In this document: piece after piece, positions 36,577 to 46,816 of the stretch
How the letters are laid out: the number at the start of each line of letters is the position of its first letter
Position numbering within the stretch: position 1 is the stretch's first letter
Assembly (NCBI RefSeq): GCF_001905145.1
Contig: NZ_LWLB01000033.1
Location: forward strand, 124,001-188,000
From: Nocardiopsis sp. TSRI0078
GTDB taxonomy: Bacteria; Actinomycetota; Actinomycetes; Streptosporangiales; Streptosporangiaceae
Direction of reading: 5' to 3'
DNA length: 64,000 nucleotides
Position numbers and translations under genes: made by a program
The notes under the pieces: model-generated
What the model saw: the letters and a program-made list of their open reading frames with translations, nothing else
Told to the model about the DNA's origin: nothing
Database searches by the model: none

Positions 36577-39204
36577 ATGAGTGGTGTGAACGACCCGGCC
36601 CCCGGCCCCTCCCCGACCCCGTCCGCCATGCGCAGGGCGCTGGCCCGCGCCAGGGACGGCAAGACCCTCGACGTCACCGAGGCCGAGGTGCTCCTGCACG
36701 CCCGGGGCGAGGACCTGGAGGCCCTCCTCGAACACGCCGGAAGGGTGCGCGACGCCGGACTGGAGGCCGCGGGCCGCCCCGGTGTCGTCACCTACAGCCG
36801 CAAGGTGTTCGTCCCCCTGACCCGCCTGTGCCGCGACCGCTGCCACTACTGCACGTTCGCCACGGTGCCCGGCCGCCTCGAGGCGCCGTTCCTGTCGCCC
36901 GACGAGGTGCTGGAGATCGCCCGGCAGGGTGCCGCCATGGGCTGCAAGGAGGCCCTGTTCACCCTCGGCGACCGGCCGGAGGACCGCTGGAAGCAGGCCG
37001 CCGAGTGGCTCAACGCCCACGGCTACGACGACACCCTGTCCTACGTGCGGGCCATGGCCATCATGGTGCTGGAGGAGACCGGCCTCCTCCCGCACCTCAA
37101 CCCGGGCGTGCTGGGATGGGCCGACTTCCAGCGGCTCAAGCCCGTCTCCCCGTCCATGGGGATGATGCTGGAGACCACCTCCACCCGGCTGTTCACGGAG
37201 AGGGGCCAGGCCCACTACGGCAGCCCCGACAAGGACCCGGCGGTGCGGCTGCGCGTGCTGGAGGACGCAGGCCGCTCCAGCGTCCCCTTCACCACCGGCA
37301 TCCTCCTCGGCATCGGCGAGAACACCAGCGAACGGGCCGAGTCGATCTTCGCGATGCGCGGGGCCGCCCGCCGCTACGGCGGCATCCAGGAGGTCATCGT
37401 GCAGAACTTCCGGGCCAAGCCCGAGACCGCGATGATGCACCGGCCCGACGCCGAGCGCGAGGAGATGGCCGCCGCCATCGCCGTCACCCGCCTTGTCATG
37501 GGGCCCAGGGCGCACGTGCAGGCACCGCCCAACCTGATCGGCGCCGAGCACGGCGGTGCGGACGAGTACGGGCTGATGCTCCGCGCGGGCATCGACGACT
37601 GGGGCGGCGTCTCCCCGCTGACCCCCGACCACGTCAACCCCGAGCGGCCCTGGCCGCAGATCGACGACCTGGCCGAGCGCACCGCCGCCCACGGCTTCAC
37701 GCTGCGCGAGCGGCTCACCGTCTACCCCGAGTACGTCAGGGCCGGGGAGCCGTGGCTGGACCCGCGCGTGGCCGGGCACGTGGCCGCGCTCGCCGACCCC
37801 GAGACCGGCATGGCCCGCGAGGACGCTCCGGTGGTGGGCCGCCCCTGGCAGGAGCCCGAGGCGGTGCTGGTCTCCTCCGGCCGCACGGAACTGCACACGG
37901 AGATCGACACCGAGGGCCGCACCGGCGACCGCCGCGGGGACTTCGACGCCGTCTACGGCGACTGGGACGAGCTGCGCTCCGGCGTGGACCGCGAGGGGGC
38001 CGTGCCGCGCAGGTTCGACCCCGACATCGCCGCCGCGTTGCGCAGCGCCGAGTCCGACCCCGCGGGGCTGTCCGACGACGAGGCGCTCGCGCTGCTGCAC
38101 GCCGACGGAGCCGAACTGGAGGCGCTGACCTCCCTGGCCGACCGGGTGCGCCGGGACGCGGTGGGCGACGACGTCACCTACGTGGTGACCAGGAACATCA
38201 ACTTCACCAACGTCTGCTACACCGGGTGCCGGTTCTGCGCGTTCGCCCAGCGGCGCACCGACGCCGACGCCTACACGCTCTCCCTGGAGCAGGTGGCCGA
38301 CCGCGCCGAGGAGGCGTGGAGGGCCGGGGCGACCGAGGTGTGCATGCAGGGCGGCATCCACCCTGACCTGCCCGGCACCGCCTACTTCGACATCGCCTCC
38401 GCCGTGCGCGACCGCGTCCCGGACATGCACGTCCACGCGTTCAGCCCGATGGAGGTGGTCAACGGGGCGTCGCGCACGAACCTGCCGGTCCGCGAGTGGC
38501 TGACCCGTGCCCGCGAGGCCGGGCTGGGCTCGATCCCGGGGACCGCGGCGGAGATCCTCGACGACGAGGTCCGCTGGATCCTCACCAAGGGCAAGCTGCC
38601 CGCCAGGGAGTGGATCGACGTGATCACCTCCGCGCACGACCTGGGCATCCCCACCACGTCCACGATGATGTACGGGCACGTGGACTCGCCGAGGCACTGG
38701 GTGGCGCACATCAAGCTGCTGCGCTCCCTGCAGGAGCGGTCGGTGGAGCGCAACGGCCGCCGCGGGTTCACCGAGTTCGTGCTGCTGCCGTTCGTGCACA
38801 CCAACGCGCCCATCTACCTGGCCGGGCTGGCCCGCACCGGGCCGACCGTGCGGGAGAACCGGGCGGTGCACGCCCTGGCCCGCCTGCTGCTGCACGGGCA
38901 CATCGACAACATCCAGTGCTCGTGGGTCAAGCTCGCCGAGGACACCTGCCGCCAGCTGCTCGCGGGAGGGGTGAACGACGTGGGCGGAACCCTCATGGAG
39001 GAGACCATCAGCCGGATGGCCGGGTCGGGGCAGGGCTCGTTCAAGACCATCAGCGACATCCGCGCCCTGGTCGGCCCGACGGGCCGACCCGTCCGCCAGC
39101 GCACCACCGCCTACGGGCCGGTGCCCGAGGAGCGTCAGCGCGCCGCCGAGGCCAGCGACGGCGTGGCGCCCAGCGTCCTGCGGCCCACCCTGCCCGTGGT
39201 CTGA
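36577..39204 (+). CDS. fbiC: FO synthase (bifunctional CofG-CofH)
   Basis: 875 residues with two radical-SAM halves. CX3CX2C clusters are at Cys 85/89/92 (CofG half) and Cys 547/551/554 (CofH half). The two halves together join 5-amino-6-ribitylamino-uracil with tyrosine to make FO, the F420 chromophore. The single-chain form is typical of Actinobacteria. ATG 36577 follows TAGGGT (36564-36569) by 7 nt, a leaderless start. A double hairpin closes the gene. Confidence 0.96.
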   Translation: MSGVNDPAPGPSPTPSAMRRALARARDGKTLDVTEAEVLLHARGEDLEALLEHAGRVRDAGLEAAGRPGVVTYSRKVFVPLTRLCRDRCHYCTFATVPGRLEAPFLSPDEVLEIARQGAAMGCKEALFTLGDRPEDRWKQAAEWLNAHGYDDTLSYVRAMAIMVLEETGLLPHLNPGVLGWADFQRLKPVSPSMGMMLETTSTRLFTERGQAHYGSPDKDPAVRLRVLEDAGRSSVPFTTGILLGIGENTSERAESIFAMRGAARRYGGIQEVIVQNFRAKPETAMMHRPDAEREEMAAAIAVTRLVMGPRAHVQAPPNLIGAEHGGADEYGLMLRAGIDDWGGVSPLTPDHVNPERPWPQIDDLAERTAAHGFTLRERLTVYPEYVRAGEPWLDPRVAGHVAALADPETGMAREDAPVVGRPWQEPEAVLVSSGRTELHTEIDTEGRTGDRRGDFDAVYGDWDELRSGVDREGAVPRRFDPDIAAALRSAESDPAGLSDDEALALLHADGAELEALTSLADRVRRDAVGDDVTYVVTRNINFTNVCYTGCRFCAFAQRRTDADAYTLSLEQVADRAEEAWRAGATEVCMQGGIHPDLPGTAYFDIASAVRDRVPDMHVHAFSPMEVVNGASRTNLPVREWLTRAREAGLGSIPGTAAEILDDEVRWILTKGKLPAREWIDVITSAHDLGIPTTSTMMYGHVDSPRHWVAHIKLLRSLQERSVERNGRRGFTEFVLLPFVHTNAPIYLAGLARTGPTVRENRAVHALARLLLHGHIDNIQCSWVKLAEDTCRQLLAGGVNDVGGTLMEETISRMAGSGQGSFKTISDIRALVGPTGRPVRQRTTAYGPVPEERQRAAEASDGVAPSVLRPTLPVV

Positions 39205-39228
39205 CGCGCCGGGTCCGGGACGCGAGGC

Positions 39229-39315
39229 GAAGGGGCGAAGCGCCGGGGGACGGCGCTTCGCCCCTTCCTTCGGGGGCGGCGGCCCGTCGCCGAGGGGAGT
39301 GTGCGACGGGCCGCC
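39229..39315. terminator. Tandem hairpins between convergent fbiC and chitinase genes
   Basis: Hairpin 1: 16-bp perfect stem 39229-39244 with 39252-39267, 7-nt loop. Hairpin 2: 13-bp perfect stem 39278-39290 with 39303-39315, 12-nt loop. They sit between two converging stops and can serve both strands. Confidence 0.8.
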
Positions 39316-39368
39316 GGGGAGCCGCGTGTAGCGGGAGAGGGACGGGGGTCCCTCCACGCGGCTTCGGG

Positions 39369-40640
39369 TCAGCAGGTGCCGACGAGCCTCCAGACGCCCC
39401 ACTCGCCGGTCGTCCCGGGCTCCTCGCCCCGGGTCCACCACTGGGCGCGGTACTCCGAGCCCCCGTGGGAGACCACGTCGCCGCTGGTGTAGACGGTGTC
39501 GGAGGACCACGCCGGGGAGGTGCAGTCGCCGGGCTCGTCAGTGGGCTCGTCGGTCGGTTCGTCGGTCGGCTCGTCCGTGGGGCCGCCGTCGCCCGGGCCG
39601 CCGGCGAGGCGGGCCGAGATCGTGTCGGCGAAGGCGTAGCCGCTGGTGGCGTCCCAGTTGATGGACCAGGTCATCACGCCGCCGATGGGACCGTACGGGG
39701 TGTCCGGCGAGAAGGATCCGCAGTTGGTCCCCGCCTCCAGGCAGTCCAGGGCCCGGACGACCTGGCTGGGCGCCATGTAGCCGCCTCCGGCGGCCGACTG
39801 CACGGCGGGCAGGCCGAGGCCCACCTGGTCCGGGCTCAGTCCCATCTCCAGCTGGATGCAGGCCAGCGCGGCGACGAAGTCGGGGGTGCCCTGGGAGTAC
39901 ACCTGGTCGTCGCACCCCAGCATCGAGCCGGAGTTGTAGTACTGCATGTTCACGATGGTGAGGATGTCGGAGATGTTCGACGCCAGCTTGTAGTACTCAC
40001 GGTTCGGGCTCTGGAAGTCGATGGTCTGCGGCGCCATCGTGATGATCAGGTCCGAGCCGGCCCGGCCGCTCAGGTCGTGCAGCGCGTCGGACATGTACTG
40101 GGCGTTGATGCCGTGCTCCAGGTCGATGTCGACCCCGTCGAAACCGTACTCCTGCATCAGCGCGTACGTGGTGTCGGCGAAGTTGCGCGCCTGGGTCGCG
40201 TTGGTGACGTCCACGTGCCCGAGCTCGCCGCCCACGGAGATGATCACCTTGCGGCCCTCGGCCTGGACGGCGGCGACGTCGTCGCGGAACTGCTGGTCGG
40301 TGTAGCCGCCCAGCTCCTCACTGGCGAGGTCGAACGTGATCCCGCCGTCGAGGGTGGGGTGGTTCTCGGCGAAGGCGACGGCCACCAGGTTGTACTCGGA
40401 GGGGATCTCGGACAGCGGCATCACGGTGGAGCCGTTGTCGAAGTTGTGCCAGTATCCGGTGAGCCACTGGCCGGTCTGCTGCGCCTGGAGGGACTCGCTG
40501 TCGGACACGGTCTCCACCTCGGCGGGGGCGGGGGAGAGCTGGCCGAAGCCGGCGAGGAGCCCCGCGGTCAGGAGGGCGAAGGCACCGGTCAGCGCGGCCT
40601 TCGCACCTCGGGGGGTGGTCCTGCGGCGGTGTTCGAGCAT
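39369..40640 (-). CDS. Secreted GH18 chitinase with C-terminal carbohydrate-binding domain
   Basis: 423 residues. A Sec-type signal peptide with an Arg-rich n-region (helix about 15-32) is followed by a GH18 barrel with the catalytic DGVDIDLE (Glu as acid/base) near residue 168 and a downstream MAPQT/NMQYYN core. A linker of four TDEP repeats (39532-39579) joins a small CBM5/12-like domain, WSSDTVYTSGDVV...RAQWWTRGEEPG. It degrades chitin outside the cell. GAAAGGAG lies about 9 nt before the ATG. Confidence 0.93.
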   Translation of the reverse strand: MLEHRRRTTPRGAKAALTGAFALLTAGLLAGFGQLSPAPAEVETVSDSESLQAQQTGQWLTGYWHNFDNGSTVMPLSEIPSEYNLVAVAFAENHPTLDGGITFDLASEELGGYTDQQFRDDVAAVQAEGRKVIISVGGELGHVDVTNATQARNFADTTYALMQEYGFDGVDIDLEHGINAQYMSDALHDLSGRAGSDLIITMAPQTIDFQSPNREYYKLASNISDILTIVNMQYYNSGSMLGCDDQVYSQGTPDFVAALACIQLEMGLSPDQVGLGLPAVQSAAGGGYMAPSQVVRALDCLEAGTNCGSFSPDTPYGPIGGVMTWSINWDATSGYAFADTISARLAGGPGDGGPTDEPTDEPTDEPTDEPGDCTSPAWSSDTVYTSGDVVSHGGSEYRAQWWTRGEEPGTTGEWGVWRLVGTC

Positions 40641-40707
40641 CAGGGGGTGCTCCTTTCGTCGAGCGGGGGAGACGAAGGGGCTCTGGGAGCCATGTAATTG
40701 TTAAGAA

Positions 40708-40736
40708 ACCTTAAAGTTGTCCCGAAGCCGCGTCAA
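40708..40736 (-). promoter_or_regulatory. Chitinase promoter
   Basis: Minus-strand TTGACG (40736-40731), 17-nt spacer, TAAGGT (40713-40708). The start site would be near 40701, giving a leader of about 60 nt. It lies in the most AT-rich stretch of the window (about 40690-40770), which also carries TTAAG-AAAC-CTTAA (40701-40714), a small inverted repeat over the start region. No DasR-like palindrome is apparent. Confidence 0.72.
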
Positions 40737-40875
40737 CGGAAACCGGAAATAAAGTTTGTAGTTTTTCTCCGGGACTCAGTACCGTTCACGAGGCTCAGAA
40801 ACCCCGCCAGTACCCGGTTTCGGACCGGCCTCGTGCTCCTCGTGCTGATCGCGGGCGCAGGCCCCGGCGCTTTCC

Positions 40876-42459
40876 TCAGGAACCGTACGGACCCGTTCCC
40901 GTGTCGCGGATGTCCAGGTCCCGGCTCATCTCCTGGAACACCTCGTGGTCGATGCCGCCCTCCCGGTACATCGACACCAGCGCGTCCCTACGGGCCTGCG
41001 TGATCTGGGCGTGCACGGCCTTGCCGCCCTCCACCCGCTCGCGCGCCCGGCCGTCCTCAGTCTCCATCAGTCCCCGCACATGGGACAGCCGCCGCGTGTA
41101 CACGCTCCGCAGGGAGTCGGCGGTCCTCTCGTCCACCTCGCCCTCGCGGAGCAGTTCGTCCACCTTGTCCAGAGCCGCGCAGCTCATCTGCTCGTCGGCC
41201 CTCAGGAACTCCAGCCGCCGCGCGTCCCCCTCGGACATGCCGAGCCGGCGCAGCAGAGGCGGAAGCGTCATTCCCTGACCCACCAGGGTCCCGAGCACCA
41301 CGACGCCGGCCACGAAGACCAGCGAGCCCCGGTCGTCGAACGGGTCACCGCCCACCGCGGCGGGCAGGGACAGGGCGATCGCCAGCGACACGGCCCCGCG
41401 CATCCCGCTCCACCCGATGACGATCCGCTCGCGCAGGTTCGACACCTCCAGGTGCAGGAACGGCAGGAGCCGCTGTACCGGGATGGCCGCCAGCATCAGC
41501 GCCATGCGCAGGACGACCGCCGCGGCCGTCGTCACCAGCGCCACCCACACCAGGTCCAGGAAGGTGAAGCGCTCGCGCACCGCCGCGATCACCGCGTCCA
41601 GTTGCAGCCCCAGCACCACGAACAGCATCGACTCCAGCAGGCCCACCAGGGTGCCCCAGACCGTCCGCCCGCTCACCCGTACCCGCGGCGGGAGCAGCCC
41701 CTCGCCGCGCGTGCCCAGGTAGATCCCGGCGACCACGGCCGCCAGCACACCGGAGAACCCCGCCATCTCCGCCGGGATGTAGGCCGCGAACGGTGTGACC
41801 AGCGCGATCATCAGCTGCGGGGACGGGTCCCGCATGCGGGTGCGCGACCACGACACCGCCAGGGCCACCGCCGCGCCCCAGAGCAGGCCGCCCGCCACGA
41901 CCCTCACCAGCTCCACCGCGCCCTCCCCGGGCGTGAGGGGGTGCGCCATCGCGGTGAGGGCCAGGCTGAACAGGGTCAGCGCCACCCCGTCGTTGACCAG
42001 GGACTCGCCCTCCAGGATGGTCAGCACCCGGCGCGGCGTGCCCGACCGCCTGAGGATCGCCGACGCCGCCACCGCGTCCGTCGGCGCGATCGCCGCACCC
42101 AGGGCGATCGCCGCGGGCCAGCCCAGCGACGGCACCATCAGGTGGACGATCCACGCCAGTCCGAGGGCGGTCGCCAGCGTCACACCCACGGCCATCACCG
42201 CGATGGGGCGTATCTGCTCGCGCATGTCCTTGGGGGAGGAGAAGAACGCGGCGTTGTAGATCAGCGGCGGCAGGAACACCATCAGGATGATCTGGGGGGA
42301 GACCGTCATCGAGTGCATCCAGGGCACGACCCCGAGCGCCATCCCCAGCAGCACCAGCACGACCGCGACCGGAACCCGCAGCCGGCCGGCGACCAGGTGG
42401 CCCCCGATCACCGCGAGCACGATCACCAGCGTCGCGACCACGTACTCCTCGACGGACAC
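40876..42459 (-). CDS. CPA1-family Na+/H+ antiporter (NhaP-like)
   Basis: 527 residues with 12 or so membrane helices. GAAIAPTDAVAASAIL and LEGESLVNDGVALTLF carry the Asp residues of the CPA1 ion path, and SGMRGAVSLAIAL is the downstream signature. After the last helix (about 405) a 120-residue cytoplasmic tail is charged and helical, as in NhaP antiporters with regulatory tails. GTG start. Confidence 0.9.
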   Translation of the reverse strand: MSVEEYVVATLVIVLAVIGGHLVAGRLRVPVAVVLVLLGMALGVVPWMHSMTVSPQIILMVFLPPLIYNAAFFSSPKDMREQIRPIAVMAVGVTLATALGLAWIVHLMVPSLGWPAAIALGAAIAPTDAVAASAILRRSGTPRRVLTILEGESLVNDGVALTLFSLALTAMAHPLTPGEGAVELVRVVAGGLLWGAAVALAVSWSRTRMRDPSPQLMIALVTPFAAYIPAEMAGFSGVLAAVVAGIYLGTRGEGLLPPRVRVSGRTVWGTLVGLLESMLFVVLGLQLDAVIAAVRERFTFLDLVWVALVTTAAAVVLRMALMLAAIPVQRLLPFLHLEVSNLRERIVIGWSGMRGAVSLAIALSLPAAVGGDPFDDRGSLVFVAGVVVLGTLVGQGMTLPPLLRRLGMSEGDARRLEFLRADEQMSCAALDKVDELLREGEVDERTADSLRSVYTRRLSHVRGLMETEDGRARERVEGGKAVHAQITQARRDALVSMYREGGIDHEVFQEMSRDLDIRDTGTGPYGS

Positions 42460-42584
42460 CCCGCACCTCCCCGTCGGTTCCCCGGCCGAACCAGCATGAC
42501 GCCGTGCGCCCCACCGGCCGCACTGACGCGCCGGTCCGGCCCCGCGGACGCCTTTCCGAGAACGGGCCCCGCCGTGGAGGAAGC

Positions 42585-42626
42585 GCGGCGGCCTCCCCGG
42601 AACCCGTGTCCCGGGGAGGCCGCCGC
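42585..42626 (-). terminator. Terminator of fbiAB
   Basis: 16-bp perfect GC stem (42585-42600 with 42611-42626), 10-nt loop, 20 nt beyond the fbiB stop on the minus strand. Confidence 0.8.
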
Positions 42627-42645
42627 ACAGGGAGCGGTAGGGGGG

Positions 42646-43941
42646 TCACCGCACGGCGACGAAGTCCTCCGGATCGCGCGGCGGACGCTCCTTGGGCGCC
42701 TCGGCCGCGTACCCCACGGCCACCGCGCCCATCGGCTGCCACTCCGCGGGCACCTCCAGCACCTCGCGCACCACGTCCGCGCAGAACATGGTCGAGGAGA
42801 TCCAGGCCGACCCCAGCCCCTCCATGGCCAGGCCCACCAGCAGGCTCTGCACCCCCGCGCCCATCGCCACCAGGAACATCGACCGCTCGGCGTCGGCCCG
42901 GCGCTCGTCCGGGTACGGATGGGCGCCGTCGGCCACCAGGAACGGCACCACCAGGTACGGCGCCCCGCGCAGCACGTCACCGCGTCTGGTGCGCCGGGCG
43001 ATCTGCTCCTCGGTGAACCCGTCGCCGCGCAGGTCCGCCACCCACGCCTGGAGCATCGCGTCCAGCAGCCGCTTCCTCGTTCGCGCCGACTCCACCAGCA
43101 CGAACCGCCACGGGGTGGTGTGGTGCGGCGCGGGCGCCGTCACCGCCGTGGCCACCGCGCGCCGCACGAGCGCCCCGTCCACCGGATCGTCCGTGAACGA
43201 CCGCACCGTCCGCCGGGCGGGGACCACGTCCCGCGACCCGTACCGGAACAGGTCGGCGTCGGCCGGACGGACCAGCGCCGCGGCGCCCGGCCCGTCCTCC
43301 TCGGTGACCAGACCGCCCAGACCGCTGACCACCGCGACCGGGACGCCGTCCGTCTTGCCCTTGACCAGTTCGCCCGCGCCGGCGATCTCGTCGGCCACCG
43401 CGTTGACGGTGGCCTCCATCAGGTTTCCGTGGGCGTCGGCCGTGCCCCGCAGGTCCTGCACGGCGGGCAGCCCGGCCGCGCCGATGGCCACGTCCGTCTG
43501 CCCCACCCGCCACGGGCGCCCGAAGGTGTCGGAGACGACCACCCCCACGTTCACGCCCAGGCGGGCGCGCAGACCGGCGCGCAGGGCGCGGGCGGAGGCG
43601 TCGGAGTCCTCCGGCAGCAGCAGCACCGTGCCGGGCTCGACGTTGGAGGCGTCCACGCCGGCGGCGGCCATGACCAGCCCCTGCCGGGTCTGGACGATCC
43701 TCGTTCTCCCCGCGCGGGCGACCACCCGCGCGGTCTCGGCGTCGATCGCCTCCTCGCGGTCCATGCGGCGGGAGCGGCCCTCGGCCTTGCTGACGATCTT
43801 GGAGGTGACGACGAGCACGTCGCCGTCGGCCAGCGGGGTTCCGGAGGCCTCAGCGGCGTCGGCGACCAGGGCGGTCAGGTCGTCGCCCGGGCGCACCTCG
43901 GGGATGCCGCCGAGCCCGCGTACACGCAGTTCGGCGCTCAC
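42646..43941 (-). CDS. fbiB: F420:L-glutamate ligase with nitroreductase domain
   Basis: 431 residues. The N-terminal CofE-type ligase domain (about 1-245) has [13 protein letters not shown] and [19 protein letters not shown]; the C-terminal flavin nitroreductase-like domain (about 255-431) begins [16 protein letters not shown]. In FbiB both domains are needed for polyglutamylation and reduction of dehydro-F420-0. GTG 43941 overlaps the fbiA TGA (GTGA). Confidence 0.95.
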   Translation of the reverse strand: MSAELRVRGLGGIPEVRPGDDLTALVADAAEASGTPLADGDVLVVTSKIVSKAEGRSRRMDREEAIDAETARVVARAGRTRIVQTRQGLVMAAAGVDASNVEPGTVLLLPEDSDASARALRAGLRARLGVNVGVVVSDTFGRPWRVGQTDVAIGAAGLPAVQDLRGTADAHGNLMEATVNAVADEIAGAGELVKGKTDGVPVAVVSGLGGLVTEEDGPGAAALVRPADADLFRYGSRDVVPARRTVRSFTDDPVDGALVRRAVATAVTAPAPHHTTPWRFVLVESARTRKRLLDAMLQAWVADLRGDGFTEEQIARRTRRGDVLRGAPYLVVPFLVADGAHPYPDERRADAERSMFLVAMGAGVQSLLVGLAMEGLGSAWISSTMFCADVVREVLEVPAEWQPMGAVAVGYAAEAPKERPPRDPEDFVAVR

Positions 43942-44924
43942 CCGCGGTCCTCCCGTCCCTCGGCCAGCTCCACGGCCAGGTCCACGGCGGCCCGTGCGAT
44001 CGCCTCGGTGGCGGCGGGGTCGCTCATGTACAGCGGGCGCGAGCGCACCTCGACCCCCTCCACGCCGGTGCCCGCGTCGGCCTCGTCCACCAGCCAGCCG
44101 TCCAGCAGGTCCGACCCCAGGTGCTCGGCGACCGCGCCCGCGGTGGTCTCCACGCCGATCGCGCTCAGGCAGGCGTCGGCCATGCCGCGCACGGGCGCCC
44201 CGCCGATGATGGGGGAGACGCCCACGACGGTCTTGGCGGCCATGGCCTCCCGGATACCGGGGACGTTGAGGATGGACCCCACGCTGACCACCGGGTTGGA
44301 CGGGGGCAGGATCACCGCGTCGGCCTCGGCGATCGCGGCCAGCACGCCGGGACCCGGCTCGGCCTTCTCCGCGCCGACGCTGACGATCTGCTCGGCGGGC
44401 AGCGCGGCACGGTGCCTGATCCACCACTCCTGGAAGTGGATGGCCCGGCGCCCCTGGCCGTCGTCGACCACCACGTGCGTCTCGACCTGGTCGTCGGTCA
44501 TCGGCAGCAGCCGCACCCCCGGCCGCCAGCGGTCGCACAGCGCCTCGGTGACCGCGGACAGCGGGTACCCGGCCGCGAGCATCTGCGCCCGCACGATGTG
44601 GGTGGCGGTGTCGCGGTCGCCCAGGCCGAACCAGGTGGGTTTCATCCCGTAGGCCGCGAGCTCCTCCTTGACGGTGAAGCTCTCGTCGGTCCTGCCCCAG
44701 CCCTGTTCCTCGTTGATCCCCCCGCCCAGGGTGTACATCACCGTGTCCAGATCCGGACAGATCCGCAGCCCGAACAGGGTGATGTCGTCACCGGTGTTGC
44801 CGATGACGGTGATGCTGCTGTCTGTGGTCCGTTCTTCGGTCGACGCGTCGGTTCCGAGTACGGCCCTGAGGCCCCGGAGGAACCGCGCACCGCCGATACC
44901 GCCAGCCGGTACGACTATCCGCAT
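43938..44924 (-). CDS. fbiA: 2-phospho-L-lactate (or enolpyruvyl) transferase, F420 synthesis
   Basis: 328 residues, CofD family. It opens with [19 protein letters not shown] and has [27 protein letters not shown] and [14 protein letters not shown], the substrate and GDP-binding signatures. It transfers the phosphoenolpyruvyl or lactyl moiety to FO. The ATG has no Shine-Dalgarno; CAGACT lies 7 nt upstream, a weaker leaderless candidate. The guanylyltransferase gene fbiD is not in the window. Confidence 0.95.
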   Translation of the reverse strand: MRIVVPAGGIGGARFLRGLRAVLGTDASTEERTTDSSITVIGNTGDDITLFGLRICPDLDTVMYTLGGGINEEQGWGRTDESFTVKEELAAYGMKPTWFGLGDRDTATHIVRAQMLAAGYPLSAVTEALCDRWRPGVRLLPMTDDQVETHVVVDDGQGRRAIHFQEWWIRHRAALPAEQIVSVGAEKAEPGPGVLAAIAEADAVILPPSNPVVSVGSILNVPGIREAMAAKTVVGVSPIIGGAPVRGMADACLSAIGVETTAGAVAEHLGSDLLDGWLVDEADAGTGVEGVEVRSRPLYMSDPAATEAIARAAVDLAVELAEGREDRG

Positions 44925-45163
44925 GCGTCCAAGTCTGGCAGGCTGGGGGCGTGTATGGACCGTCTGCCCCACCGGGGCACGGCCCATACGTGACCGTTCC
45001 GGTACCGGGAGTCCGCGAACCCCGGGGCGGCGGTCGCCATCCCACCCTTCGGCCCGCCCGGTGTCCCCACGCTCCTGTCCCGGACGTGGCCGATCCACCT
45101 GACAGCCCGACGCCGCTTCCACCGACGTGACGGCGAAGTAGCAGCAGCAGAGGGGAACCTCTT

Positions 45164-46585
45164 TTGAAGAACGAAACACTGGAACGCCTGCGCCTGCCCG
45201 GGGCATGGGCCCTGCTCGCGGCCGCGGGCGTACTCATGCTCTCCGGGCTCATCCAGGTCATCGTCCTGTCCAGCGACCTGGGCGCGCGCACGTCCTTCGC
45301 CAGCGCCATGTACGGGGCGGGGGCCGGCCACTTCTTCGGCGTGGGACTGACGGTCCTCGTCGCCGCCGCCGTGCTCCTGGTGCTGACCGGCGAGAGGGCC
45401 CGTCCCAACGCGTCGCCGGTCGTGCTGACCGCGATGATCATCACAGGTGTGGGCCTGCTCTTCTGCCTGATCACGGTGATCTGCGGGTTCATCGGCGCGC
45501 TCAACGTCGGCCACGGTTTCGCCCGGATGCTGGAGACGGTCGCCCAGGGCGCCGTGCTCGGCTTCGTGGGCTTCGCGGTGCTGAAGGCCTACAACGACCC
45601 CGCTCTGGTCCCCCGCGCGATGCCGCAGCAGGGTGCCTACCCGCAGCAGTTCCCGCCCCCGACCGGCGCGCAGCAGTCCTTCGCCCAGCCCGGCTACCCG
45701 GCGCAGGACGCCGCGCAGCAGCAGGCCGCCCCCGCCCAGGCCGCCGCGCAGCAGGCCTACGGCCAGTACGGGACGGACGCCTCGCAGCAGCAGTACGGCA
45801 CGGGCGCCCAGCAGGCCTACGGGCAGTACGGGGCGGACGCGGCCGCGCAGCAGCAGGCCGCCTACGGCCAGCAGTACGGCACCGAGGCCGCGCAGCAGGG
45901 CTACGACGCGGCGGCCCAGCAGGGGTACGACGCCGCCCAGCAGGCCGCCTACGGCCAGCAGCAGGCCTACGACGCCGCCCAGCAGTACGGCACGGGCGCC
46001 CAGCAGCCCTACGGGCAGTACGGCACCGACGCCTCCGGCCAGCAGCAGGCCTACGGCCAGCAGTACGGGGCGGACGCGGCCGCGCAGCAGCAGGCCGCCT
46101 ACGGCCAGCAGTACGGCACCGAGGCCGCGCAGCAGGGCTACGACGCGGCGGCCCAGCAGGGGTACGACGCCGCCCAGCAGGCCGCCTACGGCCAGCAGTA
46201 CGGTGCGGGCCCCGCCCAGCAGTACGGCACCGGCGCGCAGCAGGCCTACGGCCAGCAGGGCGAGTACTCCTACGACCCCTCCCAGTACGCCCCGCAGGGC
46301 ACCGAGCAGCAGGCCTCCTCGGGTGAGCAGGCCGCCCAGGACGCGATCCAGTACGGCTGGTACCAGGGCGCGGACCAGGGCCAGCAGGCGCAGGAGGCAC
46401 AGCCCGAGGGTGGACTTGATCCTTTCTTTAACTCCGGTGAGAACAACGGTTCCGAGACGCCCGGACAGGGCGGGGGGCCGTACGGAGGCCAGTACGGTTC
46501 TGGGCCTGGATACGGCTCTGACCAGCAGGGACAGGGCGGAACCGGCGACCAGCAGGGCTGGTACGGCGGCGACGACAAGCGCTGA
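45164..46585 (+). CDS. Four-helix membrane protein with prion-like Q/G/A/Y-rich tail
   Basis: 473 residues. Four hydrophobic helices in the first ~142 residues precede about 330 residues dominated by Gln, Ala, Gly and Tyr, with repeated YGQQ and YGTEAAQQGYDAAAQQ elements and almost no charge except Asp/Glu. The layout recalls DUF5336-type mycobacterial membrane proteins, but I cannot assign it firmly. The start is TTG 45164, with AGAGGGGA 7 nt upstream and no earlier ATG or GTG that keeps the first helix. A 237-bp internal duplication is described separately. It lies between fbiA (divergent) and whiB. Confidence 0.8.
   Translation: MKNETLERLRLPGAWALLAAAGVLMLSGLIQVIVLSSDLGARTSFASAMYGAGAGHFFGVGLTVLVAAAVLLVLTGERARPNASPVVLTAMIITGVGLLFCLITVICGFIGALNVGHGFARMLETVAQGAVLGFVGFAVLKAYNDPALVPRAMPQQGAYPQQFPPPTGAQQSFAQPGYPAQDAAQQQAAPAQAAAQQAYGQYGTDASQQQYGTGAQQAYGQYGADAAAQQQAAYGQQYGTEAAQQGYDAAAQQGYDAAQQAAYGQQQAYDAAQQYGTGAQQPYGQYGTDASGQQQAYGQQYGADAAAQQQAAYGQQYGTEAAQQGYDAAAQQGYDAAQQAAYGQQYGAGPAQQYGTGAQQAYGQQGEYSYDPSQYAPQGTEQQASSGEQAAQDAIQYGWYQGADQGQQAQEAQPEGGLDPFFNSGENNGSETPGQGGGPYGGQYGSGPGYGSDQQGQGGTGDQQGWYGGDDKR
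45823..46198 (+). repeat. Two identical 139-bp copies in the prion-like tail, offset 237 bp
   Basis: 45823-45961 and 46060-46198 are identical by eye over 139 bases. The 237-bp offset is exactly 79 codons, so a whole unit was duplicated in frame. Identity at the DNA level, not only in protein, suggests recent duplication or gene conversion. Confidence 0.88.
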
Positions 46586-46711
46586 CCCCGGGCCTTCGCT
46601 CCCCGCCGCCTTGAAAGGGTGTGAATTGCGTGGTGATCCACATAACGGACACTCCGGGGCTGTCGTCGCCGGTTTGTCGCGTGATATTCAGGGGACTACC
46701 ACACAAGGCGC

Positions 46712-46741
46712 TTGACTCACGGCAAGCGACCCGCGTGTAAT
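46712..46741 (+). promoter_or_regulatory. Candidate whiB promoter
   Basis: TTGACT (46712-46717), 18-nt spacer, TGTAAT (46736-46741). The start would be near 46748, about 70 nt before the whiB ATG. The -10 is imperfect; TAATTT two bases on would need a 20-nt spacer. Confidence 0.5.
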
Positions 46742-46816
46742 TTCAAGGTGGGATTCCACCCGGCCCGGGGGACGAAAAGGGCCGGGGACATCTATGGGGG
46801 GCAACAGGAGGTGCGC

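Noticed and set aside
34657-39510. Open frame of over 1600 codons on the minus strand through the fbiC region
   Set aside because: Only the 3' part (34657-35262) is the sigma factor. The rest is antisense to fbiC with Arg/Gly/Pro/His-rich composition typical of GC-rich shadow frames.
40641-40875. DasR operator for chitinase control
   Set aside because: No ACTGGTCTAGACCACT-like palindrome is visible in this interval.
45823-46198. CRISPR-like array or mobile repeat
   Set aside because: There are only two long copies, in frame inside a low-complexity coding region; there are no spacers or cas genes.
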